A stretch of 64,000 bases of DNA from Hordeum vulgare subsp. vulgare (lineage: Eukaryota > Streptophyta > Magnoliopsida > Poales > Poaceae), in the NCBI RefSeq assembly GCF_904849725.1, contig NC_058518.1, forward strand, positions 331,474,581 to 331,538,580, given 5' to 3'. A model generated the notes under the pieces. It made no database searches. It saw only the letters and a program-made list of their open reading frames with translations, and was not told where the DNA came from. Position 1 is the first letter of the stretch, and every line of letters begins with the position of its first letter. Position numbers and translations under genes: made by a program. Below, one piece after another: positions 53,638 to 64,000 of this stretch.

Positions 53638-55448
53638 TGTTGGGGAACGTCGCATGGGAAACAAAAATTTTCCTACGCGCACGAAGACCTATCATGGTGA
53701 TGTCCATCTACGAGAGGGGATGAGTGATCTACGTACCCTTGTAGATCATACAGCAGAAGCGTTAGAGAACGCGGTTGATGTAGTGGAACGTCCTCACGTC
53801 CCTCGATCCGCCTCGCGAACAATCCCGCGATCAGTCCCACGATCTAGTACCGAACGGACGGCACCTCCGCGTTAAGCACACGTACAGCTCGACGATGATC
53901 TCGGCCTTCTTGATCCAGCAAGAGAGACGGAGAGGTAGAAGAGTTCTCCGGCAGCGTGACGGCGCTCCGGAGGTTGGTGATGATCTTGTCTCAGCAGGGC
54001 TCCGCCCGAGCTCCGCAGAAACGCGATCTAGAGGAAAAACTATGGAGGTATGTGGTCGGGCAGCCGTGAGAAAAGTCGTCTCAAATCAGCCCTAAAACCT
54101 CCGTATATATAGGTGGGAGGGAGGGGAGGAGGCAGCCTCAAAACCTAAAGGTTTGGCCGAAATTGGAGGTGGAGGAGTCCTACTCCAATCCTACTTGGAG
54201 TAGGATTCCACCTTCCCACTTGGAAACTCTTTCCACCTTGTGTTTTTTCCTTCTCAAACCTTATGGGCCTTAGTGGGAACTTATTCCAGCCCACTAGGAG
54301 CTGGTTTATCTCTTCCCATAGCCCATGAGACCCCTTGGGGCGTGACACCCCTCCCGATGGTCCCCGGCACCCCTCCCGGCACTCCCGGTACACTACCGAT
54401 GAGCCCGAAACTTTTCCGGTAATGCACGAAAACCTTCCGGTAACCAAATGAGGTCATCCTATATATCAATCTTCGTTTCCGGACCATTCCGGAAACCCTC
54501 GTGACGTCCGTGATCTCATCCGGGACTCCGAACAACATTCGGTAACCAACCATATAACTCAAATACGCATAAAACAACGTCGAACCTTAAGTGTGCAGAC
54601 CCTGCGGGTTCGAGAACTATGTAGACATGACCCGAGAGGCTCCTCGGTCAATATCCAATAGCGGGACCGGGATGCCCATATTGGATCCTACACATTCTAC
54701 GAAGATCTTATCGTTTGAACCTCAGTGTCAAGGATTCGTGTAATCCCGTATGTCATTCCCTTTGTCCTTCGGTATGTTACTTGCCCGAGATTCGATCGTC
54801 AGTATCCGCATACCTATTTCAATCTCGTTCACCGGCAAGTCTCTTTACTCGTTCCGTAATACAAGATCCCGCAACTTACACTAAGTTACATTGCTTGCAA
54901 GGCTTGTGTGTGATGTTGTATTACCGAATGGGCCCCGAGATACCTCCCCGGCATACGGAGTGACAAATCCCAGTCTTGATCCATACTAACTCAACGAACA
55001 CCTTCGGAGATACCTGTAGAGCATCTTTATAGTCACCCAGTTACGTTGCGACGTTTGATACAGACAAAGCATTCCTTCGGTGTTCGTGAGTTATATGATC
55101 TCATGGTCATAGGAACAAATACTTGACACGCAGAAAACAGTAGCAACAAAATGACACGATCAACATGCTACGTCTATTAGTTTGGGTCTAGTCCATCACA
55201 TGATTCTCCTAATGATGTGATCCTGTTATCAAGTGACAACACTTGCCTATGGCCAGGAAACCTTGACCATCGTTGAACAACGAGCTAGTCAACTAGAGGC
55301 TTACTAGGGACAGTGTTTTGTCTATGTATCCACACAAGTATTGTGTTTCCAATCAATACAATTATAGCATGGATAATAAATGATTATCATGAACTAAGAA
55401 ATATAATAATAACTAATTTATTATTGCCTCTAGGGCATATTTCCAACA
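53638..55448 (-). mobile_element. 3' LTR (element orientation) of the inner Angela-like element
   Basis: TGTTGGGGAACGTCGCATGG ... GGCATATTTCCAACA on plus. TATATATA box at 54104-54111, and PPT GTGCAAGTGGGAGAC at 55449-55463. Confidence 0.9.
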
Positions 55449-55463
55449 GTCTCCCACTTGCAC

Positions 55464-58400
55464 TAGAGTCAATAATCTAGTTCACATCACCATGTGATTC
55501 CAACGAATCCAACACCCATATAGTTATGGGGTCTGATCACGTCTTGCTCGTGAGAGAGGTTTTAGTCAACGGTTCTGAAACTTTCAGATCCGTGCGTTCT
55601 TTACAAATCTTTATGTCATCTTATAGATGCTGCTACTACATGCTATTCGGAAATGCTCCAAATATCTACTCTACTATACGAATCCGTTTCACTACTCATA
55701 GTTATTCGGATTAGTGTCAAAGCTTACATCGACGTAACCCTTTACGACGAACTCTTCAACCACCTCCATAATCAAGAAAAATTCCTTAGTCCATTAGTTA
55801 CTAAGGATAAATTTTGACCGCTGCTAGTGATTCAATCATGGATCACTCTCTGTACCCTCAACAGACTTTGAGTCAAGGCACACATTAGGTGCGGTACACA
55901 GCATGTCATACTTTAGATTCTACGGCTAAGGCATAGAAGACGACCTTCGTCTATTCTCTTTATTCTGCCGTGGTCGGGTTTTGAGTCTTACTCAAATTCA
56001 CACCTCACAACGCAACCAAGAACTCCTTCTTTGCTGATCTATTTTGAACTCTTTCAAAAACTTGTCAAGGCATGCATCTTGTTGAAACTTCTATTAAGCG
56101 TTTTCGATCTATCTCCATAGATCTTTGATGCTCAATGTTCAAGTAGCGTAATCCAGGTACTCCTTTGAAAACTTCTTTCAAACAATCTTGTATGCTTTAC
56201 AGAAATTCTACGTTACTTCTGATCCACAATATGTCAACCACATATACCTATCAGAAATTCTATAGTGCTCCTACTCACTTCTTTGGAAATACAAGTTTCT
56301 CATAAACCTTGTACACACCAAAAATCTTTGATCATCTCATCAAAGTGTATATTCCAACTCCGAGATGCTTGCACCAGTCCATTGAAGGATCACTGGAGCT
56401 TGCATACTTGCTAGTATCTTTAGGATCGACAAAACCTTCTCGTTGTATCACATACAATGTTTGCTCAAGGAAACCGTCGAGAAAACAATGTTTTGACATC
56501 CTACGTGCAATATTTCATAAATAATGCATCAACAACTAACATAATTCTAACAGACCTTTAGCATCGCTACGAGTGAGAAAGTCTCATCATAGTCAACTGT
56601 TTGATCTTGTCGAAAACATCTTTGCGACAAGTCGAGCTTTTCTTAATAGTGACTTATCACCATCATCGTCTGTCTTCTTTTAAAGATCCATTTTACCCAA
56701 TAGTCCCATGACCATCAAGTAGTTCTACCAAAGTCTACACTTTGGTTTCACACATGGATCCTCTCTCGGATTTCATGGCTTCCAGCCATTTGTCGGAATC
56801 TGGGCCCACCATCGCTTTCTCCATAACTCGTAGGTTCACTGTTGCTCAACACCATGACCTCCAAGACAGGGTTACCGTACTACTCTGCAGCAGTACGCGA
56901 CCTTGTCGACCTACGAGGTTTGTAGTAACTTGATTCGAAGCTCAATGATCACCATCATCAGCTTCCACTTCAATTGGTGTAGGCGCCACAGGAACAACTT
57001 CCTACGCCCTGCTACACACTGGTTGAAGTGATGGTTCAATAACCTCATCAAGTTCTACTACCCTCCCACTCAATTCTTTCGAGATAAACCTTTTCTCGAG
57101 AAAGGATCCTTTTCTAGAAACAAACACTTTGCTTTCGGATCTGAGATAGGAGATGTACCCAACTGTTTTGGATATCCTATGAAGATGCATTTATCCGCTT
57201 TGGGTTCGAGCTTATCAGACTAAAACCTTTTTCACATAAGTTTCGAAGCCCCAAACTTTCAAGAAACGACAGTTTAGATTTCTCTAAACCTCAGTCTATA
57301 CTGTGTCATCTCAATGGAAATACGCGGTGCCCTATTTAAAGTGAATGTGGTTGTCTCTAATGCATAACCCATAAACGATAGTGGTTATTCGATAAGATAC
57401 ATCACATCATGCACCATACTAAATAGTGCGTGGTATGACGTTCAGACACATCATCACACCATGATGTTCCAGGTGGCATGAACTGTGAAACAATTTCCAC
57501 ATTGTCTTAACTGTGTACCAAAAACTCGTAACTCAGATATTCATTTCTATGATCATATCGTAGACAGTTCATCCTCTTGTTACGACGAACTTCACTCTGA
57601 AACAGAATTGAACTTTTCAATATTTCAGACTTGTGATTCATTAAGTAAATACTCCTGTATCTACTCAAGTCGTCAGTGAAGTAAGAACATAATGATATCC
57701 ACTGCGTGCCTCAACACTCACTGGACTGCATACATCAAAATGTATCACTTCCAACAAGTTACTATCTTGTTTCATCTCAATGAAAACAAGGCCTTGCTCA
57801 TGTGGTATGATTTGCATGTCACTAGTGATTCGAAATCAGGTGAGTAAAGATCCATCAGCATGGAGCCTCTTCATGCAATTCATACTAACATGACTCAAGC
57901 GGCAGTGCCACAAGTAAGTGGTACTATCATCATTTAACTCGTATCTTTTGGCACCAATATGTAACACTACAATCGAGATTCAATAAACCATTGAAGGTGA
58001 TTATTCAAGCAAATAGAGTAACCATTATTCTCTTTGAATGAATAATCGTATTGCAATAAACACGATCCAATCATGTTCATGCCTAACGCAAGCACCAAAT
58101 AACAATTATTTAGGTTCAACACCAATCCCGATGGTAGAGGGAGCGTGCGACGTTTGATCATATCAACCTTGGAAATGCTTCCAACACGTATCGTCACCTC
58201 GCCTTTAGCTAGTCTCCGTTTATGTCGTAGCTTTCATTTCGCGTTACTAATCACTTAGCAACCGAACCGGTATCCAATACCCTCATGCTACTAGGAGTAC
58301 TAGTAAAGTACACATCAACATTATGTATATCAAATATACTTCTTTCGACTTTTGCCAGCCTTCTTATCTACCAAGTATCTAGAGTTGCTCCGCCTCAGTG

Positions 58401-58870
58401 ACTGTTCCCCTTATTACAGAAGCACTTAGTCTCGGGTTTGGGTTTAATCTTGGGTCTCTTCATTAGCGCAGCAACTGTTTTGCCATTTCACGAAGTATCC
58501 CTTCTAGCCCTCGCCTTTCTTGAAACTTAGTGGTTTTCCAAACCATCAACTATTGATGCTCCTTCTTGATTTCTACTTTCGCAGTGTCAAACGTCGCGAA
58601 TCGCTCAAGGATCATTGTATCTATCCTTGATATGTCATAGTTCATCACGAAGCTCTCAAAGCTTGGTGGCAGTGACTTTTGGAGAACCATCACTATCTCA
58701 TCTGGAAGATTAGCTCCCACTTGATTCAAGTGATTGTCGTACTCAGACAATCTGAGCACATGCTCAACGATTGAGCTTTTCTCCTTTACTTTGTGGTCAA
58801 AGAATCTTGTTGGAGGTCTAGTACCTCTTAACAAGGGCACAAGCATGAAATCACAATTGCATCTCTTCGG
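55464..58870 (-). pseudogene. Degenerate pol and gag region of the inner Angela-like element
   Basis: Collinear with the outer element's RT/RNase H, integrase and gag, but with frequent stops and indels. Fragments such as CTACGAGTGAGAAAGTCTCA (near 56568) line up with RT-coding sequence of the outer element. The best surviving piece is a gag stretch at 58550-58846 (SIVEHVLRLSEYDNHL, SLPPSFESFVMNYD). No complete domain can be made, so no protein activity is expected. Confidence 0.8.
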
Positions 58871-60396
58871 AACATCACTTATGTTCCGTGACGTTTTACA
58901 ACGTTTTCGGCGCCTTGCTTCTAAGCCATCAAGTATCTTGCACTGAACTATCGTGTAGTCATCAGTAATGTGTATGTCGGATGTTCATGGCATCCACAGA
59001 CGACGCTCGAGGTGCAGCACACCGAGTGGTGCATTAAGGACATAAGCCTTCTGCGTAGCAACGAGGACAATCCTCGGTTTTACAGACTCAGTCTGCAAAG
59101 GTTGCTACTATCAATTTTCAACTAAATTTTCTCTAGGAACATATAAAAACAGTAGAGCTATAGCGCAAGTTACATCGTAATTCGCAAAGACCATTAGACT
59201 ATGTTCATGACAATTAGTTCAATTAATCATATTACTTAAGAACTCCCACTCAAAAAGTACATCTCTCTAGTCATTTGAGTGGTACATGATCCAAATCCGC
59301 TATCTCAAGTCCGATCATCACGTGAGTCGAGAATAGTTTCAGTGGTAAGCATCCCTATGCTAATCATATCAACTATACGATTCATGCTCGACCTTTCGGT
59401 CTCATGTGTTCCGAGGCCATGTCTGCACATGCTAGGCTCGTCAAGCTTAACCCGAGTGTTCCGCGTGTGCAACTGTTTTGCACCCGTTGTATGTGAACGT
59501 TGAGTCTATCACACCCGATCATCACGTGGTGTCTCGAAACGAAGAACTGTCGCAACGGTGCATAGTCGGGGAGAACACAATTTCGTCTTGAAATTTTAGT
59601 GAGAGATCACCTCATAATGCTACCGTCGTTCTAAGCAAAATAAGGTGCATAAAAGGATTAACATCACATGCAATTCATAAGTGACATGATATGGCCATCA
59701 TCACGTGCTTCTTGATCTCCATCACCAAAGCACCGGCACGATCTTCTTGTCACCGGCGCCACACCATGATCATCCATCAACGTGTTGCCATCGTGGTTGT
59801 CGTGCTACTTATGCTATCACTACTAAAGCTACAGCCTAGCAAAATAGTAAACGCATCTGCAAGCACATATGTTAGTATAAAGACAACCCTATGGCTCCTG
59901 CCGGTTGCCGTACCATCGACGTGCAAGTCGATATTTCTATTACAACATGATCATCTCATACATCCAATATATCACATCACATCGTTGGCCACATCATATC
60001 ACAATCATACCCTGCAAAAACAAGTTAGACGTCCTCTAATTTTGTTGTTGCATGTTTTACGTGGTGACCAAGGGTATCTAGTAGGATCGCATCTTACTTA
60101 CGCAAACACCACAACGGAGATATATGAGTTGCTATTTAACCTCATCCAAGGACCTCCTCGGTCAAATCCGATTCAACTAAAGTTGGAGAAACCGACACTT
60201 GCCAGTCATCTTTGAGCAAAGGGGGTTACTCGTAACGATGAAACCAGTCTCTCGTAAGCGTACGAGTAATGTCGGTCCAAGCCGCTTCAATCCAACAATA
60301 CCGCGGAATCAAGAAAAGACTAAGGAGGGAAGCAAAGCGCACATCACCGCCCACAAAACCTTTTGTGTTCTACTCGAGAAGACATCTACGCATGAA
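58871..60396 (-). other. Gag start remnant and long leader of the inner Angela-like element
   Basis: Non-coding leader between PBS and gag. The part 59249-59780 matches the outer element's leader (63441-63960) at well over 90% by eye, much better than the adjoining coding regions match. In BARE-1 this zone holds packaging and dimerisation signals. Confidence 0.7.
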
Positions 60397-60414
60397 CCTA
60401 GCTCATGATGCCAC
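60397..60414 (-). promoter_or_regulatory. Primer-binding site of the inner Angela-like element
   Basis: Minus strand AGTGGCATCATGAGCTAG follows the LTR end CCCCAACA, in the position of the initiator tRNA-Met site (TGGTATCAGAGC), with several mismatches. Confidence 0.6.
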
Positions 60415-62225
60415 TGTTGGGGAACGTCGCATGGGAAACAAAAATTTTCCTACGCGCACGAAGACCTATCATGGTGATGTCCATCTACGAGAGGGGAAGA
60501 GTGATCTACGTACCCTTGTAGATCGTACAGCAGAAGCGTTAGAGAACGCGGTTGATGTAGTGGAACGTCCTCACGTCCCTCGATCCGCCCCGCGAACAAT
60601 CCCGCGATCAGTCCCACGATCTAGTACCGAACGGACGGCACCTCCGCGTTCAGCACACGTACAGCTCGACGATGATCTCGGCCTTCTTGATCCAGCAAGA
60701 GAGACGGAGAGGTAGAAGAGTTCTCCGGCAGCGTGACGGCGCTCCGGAGGTTGGTGATGATCTTGTCTCAGCAGGGCTCCGCCCGAGCTCCGCAGAAACG
60801 CGATCTAGAGGAAAAACTATGGAGGTATGTGGTCGGGCAGCCGTGAGAAAAGTCGTCTCAAATCAGCCCTAAAACCTCCGTATATATAGGTGGGAGGGAG
60901 GGGAGGAGGCAGCCTCAAAACCTAAAGGTTTGGCCGAAATTGGAGGTGGAGGAGTCCTACTCCAATCCTACTTGGAGTAGGATTCCACCTTCCCACTTGG
61001 AAACTCTTTCCACCTTGTGTTTTTTCCTTCTCAAACCTTATGGGCCTTAGTGGGAACTTATTCCAGCCCACTAGGGGCTGGTTTATCTCTTCCCATAGCC
61101 CATGAGACCCCTTGGGGCGTGACACCCCTCCCGATGGTCCCCGGCACCCCTCCCGGCACTCCCGGTACACTACCGATGAGCCCGAAACTTTTCCGGTAAT
61201 GCACGAAAACCTTCCGGTAACCAAATGAGGTCATCCTATATATCAATCTTCGTTTCCGGACCATTCCGGAAACCCTCGTGACGTCCGTGATCTCATCCAG
61301 GACTCCGAACAACATTCGGTAACCAACCATATAACTCAAATACGCATAAAACAACGTCGAACCTTAAGTGTGCAGACCCTGCGGGTTCGAGAACTATGTA
61401 GACATGACCCGAGAGGCTCCTCGGTCAATATCCAATAGCGGGACCGGGATGCCCATATTGGATCCTACACATTCTACGAAGATCTTATCGTTTGAACCTC
61501 AGTGTCAAGGATTCGTGTAATCCCGTATGTCATTCCCTTTGTCCTTCGGTATGTTACTTGCCCGAGATTCGATCGTCAGTATCCGCATACCTATTTCAAT
61601 CTCGTTCACCGGCAAGTCTCTTTACTCGTTCCGTAATACAAGATCCCGCAACTTACACTAAGTTACATTGCTTGCAAGGCTTGTGTGTGATGTTGTATTA
61701 CCGAGTGGGCCCCGAGATACCTCCCCGGCATACGGAGTGACAAATCCCAGTCTTGATCCATACTAACTCAACGAACACCTTCGGAGATACCTGTAGAGCA
61801 TCTTTATAGTCACCCAGTTACGTTGCGACGTTTGATACACACAAAGCATTCCTTCGGTGTTCGTGAGTTATATGATCTCATGGTCATAGGAACAAATACT
61901 TGACACGCAGAAAACAGTAGCAACAAAATGACACGATCAACATGCTACGTCTATTAGTTTGGGTCTAGTCCATCACATGATTCTCCTAATGATGTGATCC
62001 TGTTATCAAGTGACAACACTTGCCTATGGCCAGGAAACCTTGACCATCTTTGAACAACGAGCTAGTCAACTAGAGGCTTACTAGGGACAGTGTTTTGTCT
62101 ATGTATCCACACAAGTATTGTGTTTCCAATCAATACAATTATAGCATGGATAATAAACGATTATCATGAACTAAGAAATATAATAATAACTAATTTATTA
62201 TTGCCTCTAGGGCATATTTCCAACA
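60415..62225 (-). mobile_element. 5' LTR (element orientation) of the inner Angela-like element
   Basis: Nearly identical to 53638-55448; ends at the TSD CAAAC. Confidence 0.9.
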
Positions 62226-62230
62226 CAAAC

Positions 62231-63352
62231 AAGATCTAGATATAATGTTCAAGCTTAACGCAAGCACTAAATAACAATTATTTAAGTTCATAACTAATCC
62301 TGATGGTAACTGAAGTGAGACTGTGCCGACGGCGATTACATCAACCTTGGAACCATTTCCCACGCGCATCGTCACTTCATCCTTCGCGAGCCTTTGTTTA
62401 TTCCATAGGTCCTGCTTCGAGTTGCAAACATGAGCAAAAGAACCGGTATCGAATACCCACACACAACTACGAGAGTTGGTTAAGTACACATCAATAACAT
62501 GTATATCGAATATACCTGATTTTTCCTTGGCCGCCTTCTTATCAGCCAAATACTTGGGGCAGTTGCGCTTCCAGTGACCCAGTCCCTTGCAATAATAACA
62601 CTTTGTTTCAGGCTTAGGTCCAGCCTTGGGTTTCTTCGTCGGATTGGCAACAGGCTTGCAGCTCTTCTTGGAGTTACCCTTCTTGCCTTTGCCGTTTCTC
62701 TCGAAACCAGTGGTCTTATGACCGTCAACACTTGATGCTCTTTCCGAAGTTCTTACTCTGCGACTTTCATCATCGCGAATAACTTGCCGGGGTGACTTGT
62801 TCATCCCTTGCATGTTATAGTTCAACACAAAGCTCTTATAGCTAGGTGGCAGTGATTGAAGAATTCTGTCAGTGATAGACTCTTGCGGGAGTTCAATCCC
62901 CAGCTCAGCTAGACGATTTGAGTACCCAGACATTTTGAGCACATGTTCACTGACACACGAATTCTCGTCCATCGTGCAAGCATAGAATTTATCGGAGGTC
63001 TCATACCTCTCGATCCGGGCGTTCTTCTGAAAGATAAACTTCAACTCCTGGAACATCTCATATGCTCCATGACGCTCAAAGCGACGTTGAAGTCCCGGCT
63101 CTAAGCCATACAAGACTGCAATTGAACTACTGAGTAGTCCTCCGTACGTGTTAACCAGGCGTTCAAAACATCTTGGCTAGACGTAGCGGGTGGTTCATCT
63201 CCTAGTGCAGCATTAAGGACATAATCCTTCTTCCCAGCTTGCGGGAGTAGCTTTAGATTACGAGCCTAGTCTACAAAGTTGCTTCCATCATCTTTCAACT
63301 TAGCTTTCTCTAGGAACGTATTAAAATTCAGGGTTGCTACTGCGTGAGCCAT
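62231..63352 (-). pseudogene. Gag and protease start of the outer Angela-like element
   Basis: ATG at 63352 with an in-frame TAG at 63268-63266 (codon 29) and a later frame change. From 63113 a frame is open for about 290 codons: gag helices (FERHGAYEMFQELKFIFQ, LKMSGYSNRLAELGIEL, LPPSYKSFVLNYNMQGM), a basic linker, a CX2CX4HX4C knuckle CYYCKGLGHWKRNC and the protease site VFDTGSFAHVCNS. It continues across the inner element into integrase at 53637. Confidence 0.8.
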
Positions 63353-64000
63353 TGATCTACAACACAAATATTGCAAAGTGGACTTAGACTATGTTTAAGA
63401 TAATCAGAGTTTAACTAATCAAATTACTGATAAACTCCCACTCAAAAAGTACATCTCTCTAGTCATTTGAGTGGTACATGATCCAAATACACTAACTCAA
63501 GTCCGATCATCACATGAGTTGAGAATAGTTTTAGTGGTAAGCATCTCTATGCTAATCATATCAACTATACAATTCATGCTCGACTTTTCGGTCTCATGTG
63601 TTCCGAAGCCATGTCTGCACATGCTAGGCTCATCAAGTTTAACCCGAGTGTTCCGCGTGTGCAACTGTTTTGCACCCATTGTGTGTGAATGTTGAGTCTA
63701 TCACACCCGATCATCACGTGGTGTCTCAAAACGACGAACTGTTGCAGCGGTGCACAGTCGGGGAGAACACAATTTCATCTTGAAATTTTAGTGAGAGATC
63801 ACCTTATAATGCTACCGTTGTTCTAAGAAAAATAAGGCGCGTTAAAGGATTAACATCACATGCAATTCATAAGTGACATGATATGGCCATCATCTTGTGC
63901 TTCTTGATCTCCATCACCAAAGCACCATTATGATCTTCTTATCACCGACGCCACACCATGATCTCCATCATCGTGCCGCCATCGATGTTGTCGTGCTATC
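63353..64000 (-). other. Leader (5' untranslated region) of the outer Angela-like element
   Basis: Non-coding stretch upstream of gag in element orientation, continuing beyond the window towards the missing PBS and 5' LTR. Homologous to 59170-59830 in the inner element. Confidence 0.75.

Larger units (their letters stand above)
53638..62225 (-). mobile_element. Inner Angela-like Copia element: near-identical LTRs, eroded coding region; TSD CAAAC
   Basis: LTRs 53638-55448 and 60415-62225 (1811 bp each) differ at about ten positions by eye. Exact TSD CAAAC lies at 53633-53637 and 62226-62230. At 1.3e-8 per site per year this is about 0.2 million years. In contrast the interior (55449-60414) is collinear with the outer element but full of stops and indels: only short traces of RT, integrase and gag can be read. 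The leader next to the PBS is well conserved. It looks like a non-autonomous lineage copied in trans. Confidence 0.9.
48950..64000 (-). mobile_element. Angela/BARE-1-like Copia element (minus), split by a second Angela-like element; 5' LTR outside window
   Basis: In minus orientation: leader (64000-63353), gag, protease, integrase, reverse transcriptase/RNase H, PPT and 3' LTR (50743-48950). The coding part is cut between integrase and protease by the element 53638-62225 (TSD CAAAC), and sequence similarity resumes exactly at the duplication. Left flank 5-mer ATAAA (48945-48949) cannot be compared, as the other end is beyond the window. Confidence 0.88.

Noticed and set aside
53697..53707. 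ATG at 53707 as start of the integrase protein
   Set aside because: It lies in the inserted LTR, downstream of the insertion point; the integrase frame originally continued into the segment at 62231.
53654..54447. ORFs repeated at 53654-54577 and 60421-61354 as a duplicated gene
   Set aside because: They are LTR sequence of the inner Angela-like element; identical frames appear because the two LTRs are nearly identical.
53638..62225. Assembly collapse or duplication as explanation of the near-identical LTRs
   Set aside because: About ten differences separate the LTRs, and exact 5-bp TSDs with clean resumption of the host element favour a real insertion; reads would be needed to exclude it fully.
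1..64000. tRNA or rRNA genes
   Set aside because: No cloverleaf-like segment with A and B boxes or rRNA-like stretch was noticed; a covariance-model scan would be needed to exclude short tRNA relics.

Overview
The window is plant nuclear DNA from a grass of the wheat/barley tribe (Triticeae). The evidence is Angela/BARE-1/WIS-type Copia LTRs (TGTTGG...CCAACA, about 1.8 kb), Gypsy LTRs opening with TGATACGTC, a Sirevirus-type Copia 3' end, Stowaway MITEs, an Au-type SINE fragment, and intron-rich genes with a GC-rich 5' end. By my reading more than three quarters of the 64 kb is transposable elements, many nested inside one another. Family names come from recognising sequence, not from a database search.

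Layout. 1-2548: 3' end of a Sirevirus-like Copia element (C-terminal ORF, polypurine tracts, LTR). It sits in the 5' LTR of a short non-autonomous Gypsy-type element (2549-5702). 5703-6117 plus 11066-12591: one minus-strand CCHC zinc-knuckle pseudogene, split by a three-layer nest of solo LTRs (6118-11060, with 7394-8939 inside it and 8953-10811 inside that). Layers 1 and 2 have exact 5-bp target-site duplications (TSDs); layer 3 has one mismatch. 13330-25744: remains of a zf-XS-like gene. Its first exon is split by a solo LTR (13415-24497), which is itself split by a complete 9.4-kb non-autonomous Gypsy element (15059-24487) carrying gag, protease and an Athila-type ORF but no polymerase. 25745-29519: intergenic DNA with MITEs, a Copia LTR fragment and AT-rich repeats.

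29520-39291 is the genic core: two intact head-to-tail paralogues on the minus strand encoding S28-family serine peptidases (Pro-X carboxypeptidase / EDA2-like), 556 and 511 residues. I could trace every exon, and the phases close for both genes. MITEs and a SINE lie in introns of the first. 39302-48110 holds repeats of unclear origin: a direct duplication, an inverted repeat, and an 84-bp satellite arranged as alternating A/B dimers. Within it are a young, complete 5.2-kb Copia element (40197-45376, TSD CGGGG) and a broken SINA-type E3 ligase gene (45954-46831). 48950-64000: an Angela-like Copia element on the minus strand running off the window, split by a second Angela-like element (53638-62225, TSD CAAAC). 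That second element has nearly identical LTRs but badly eroded coding DNA.

The only genes that look functional are the two S28 peptidases. The most informative observations are the parasite-like Angela derivative, the amber-only stop codons in two unrelated pseudogenised reading frames, the dimeric satellite, and the intron and GC differences between the tandem peptidases.
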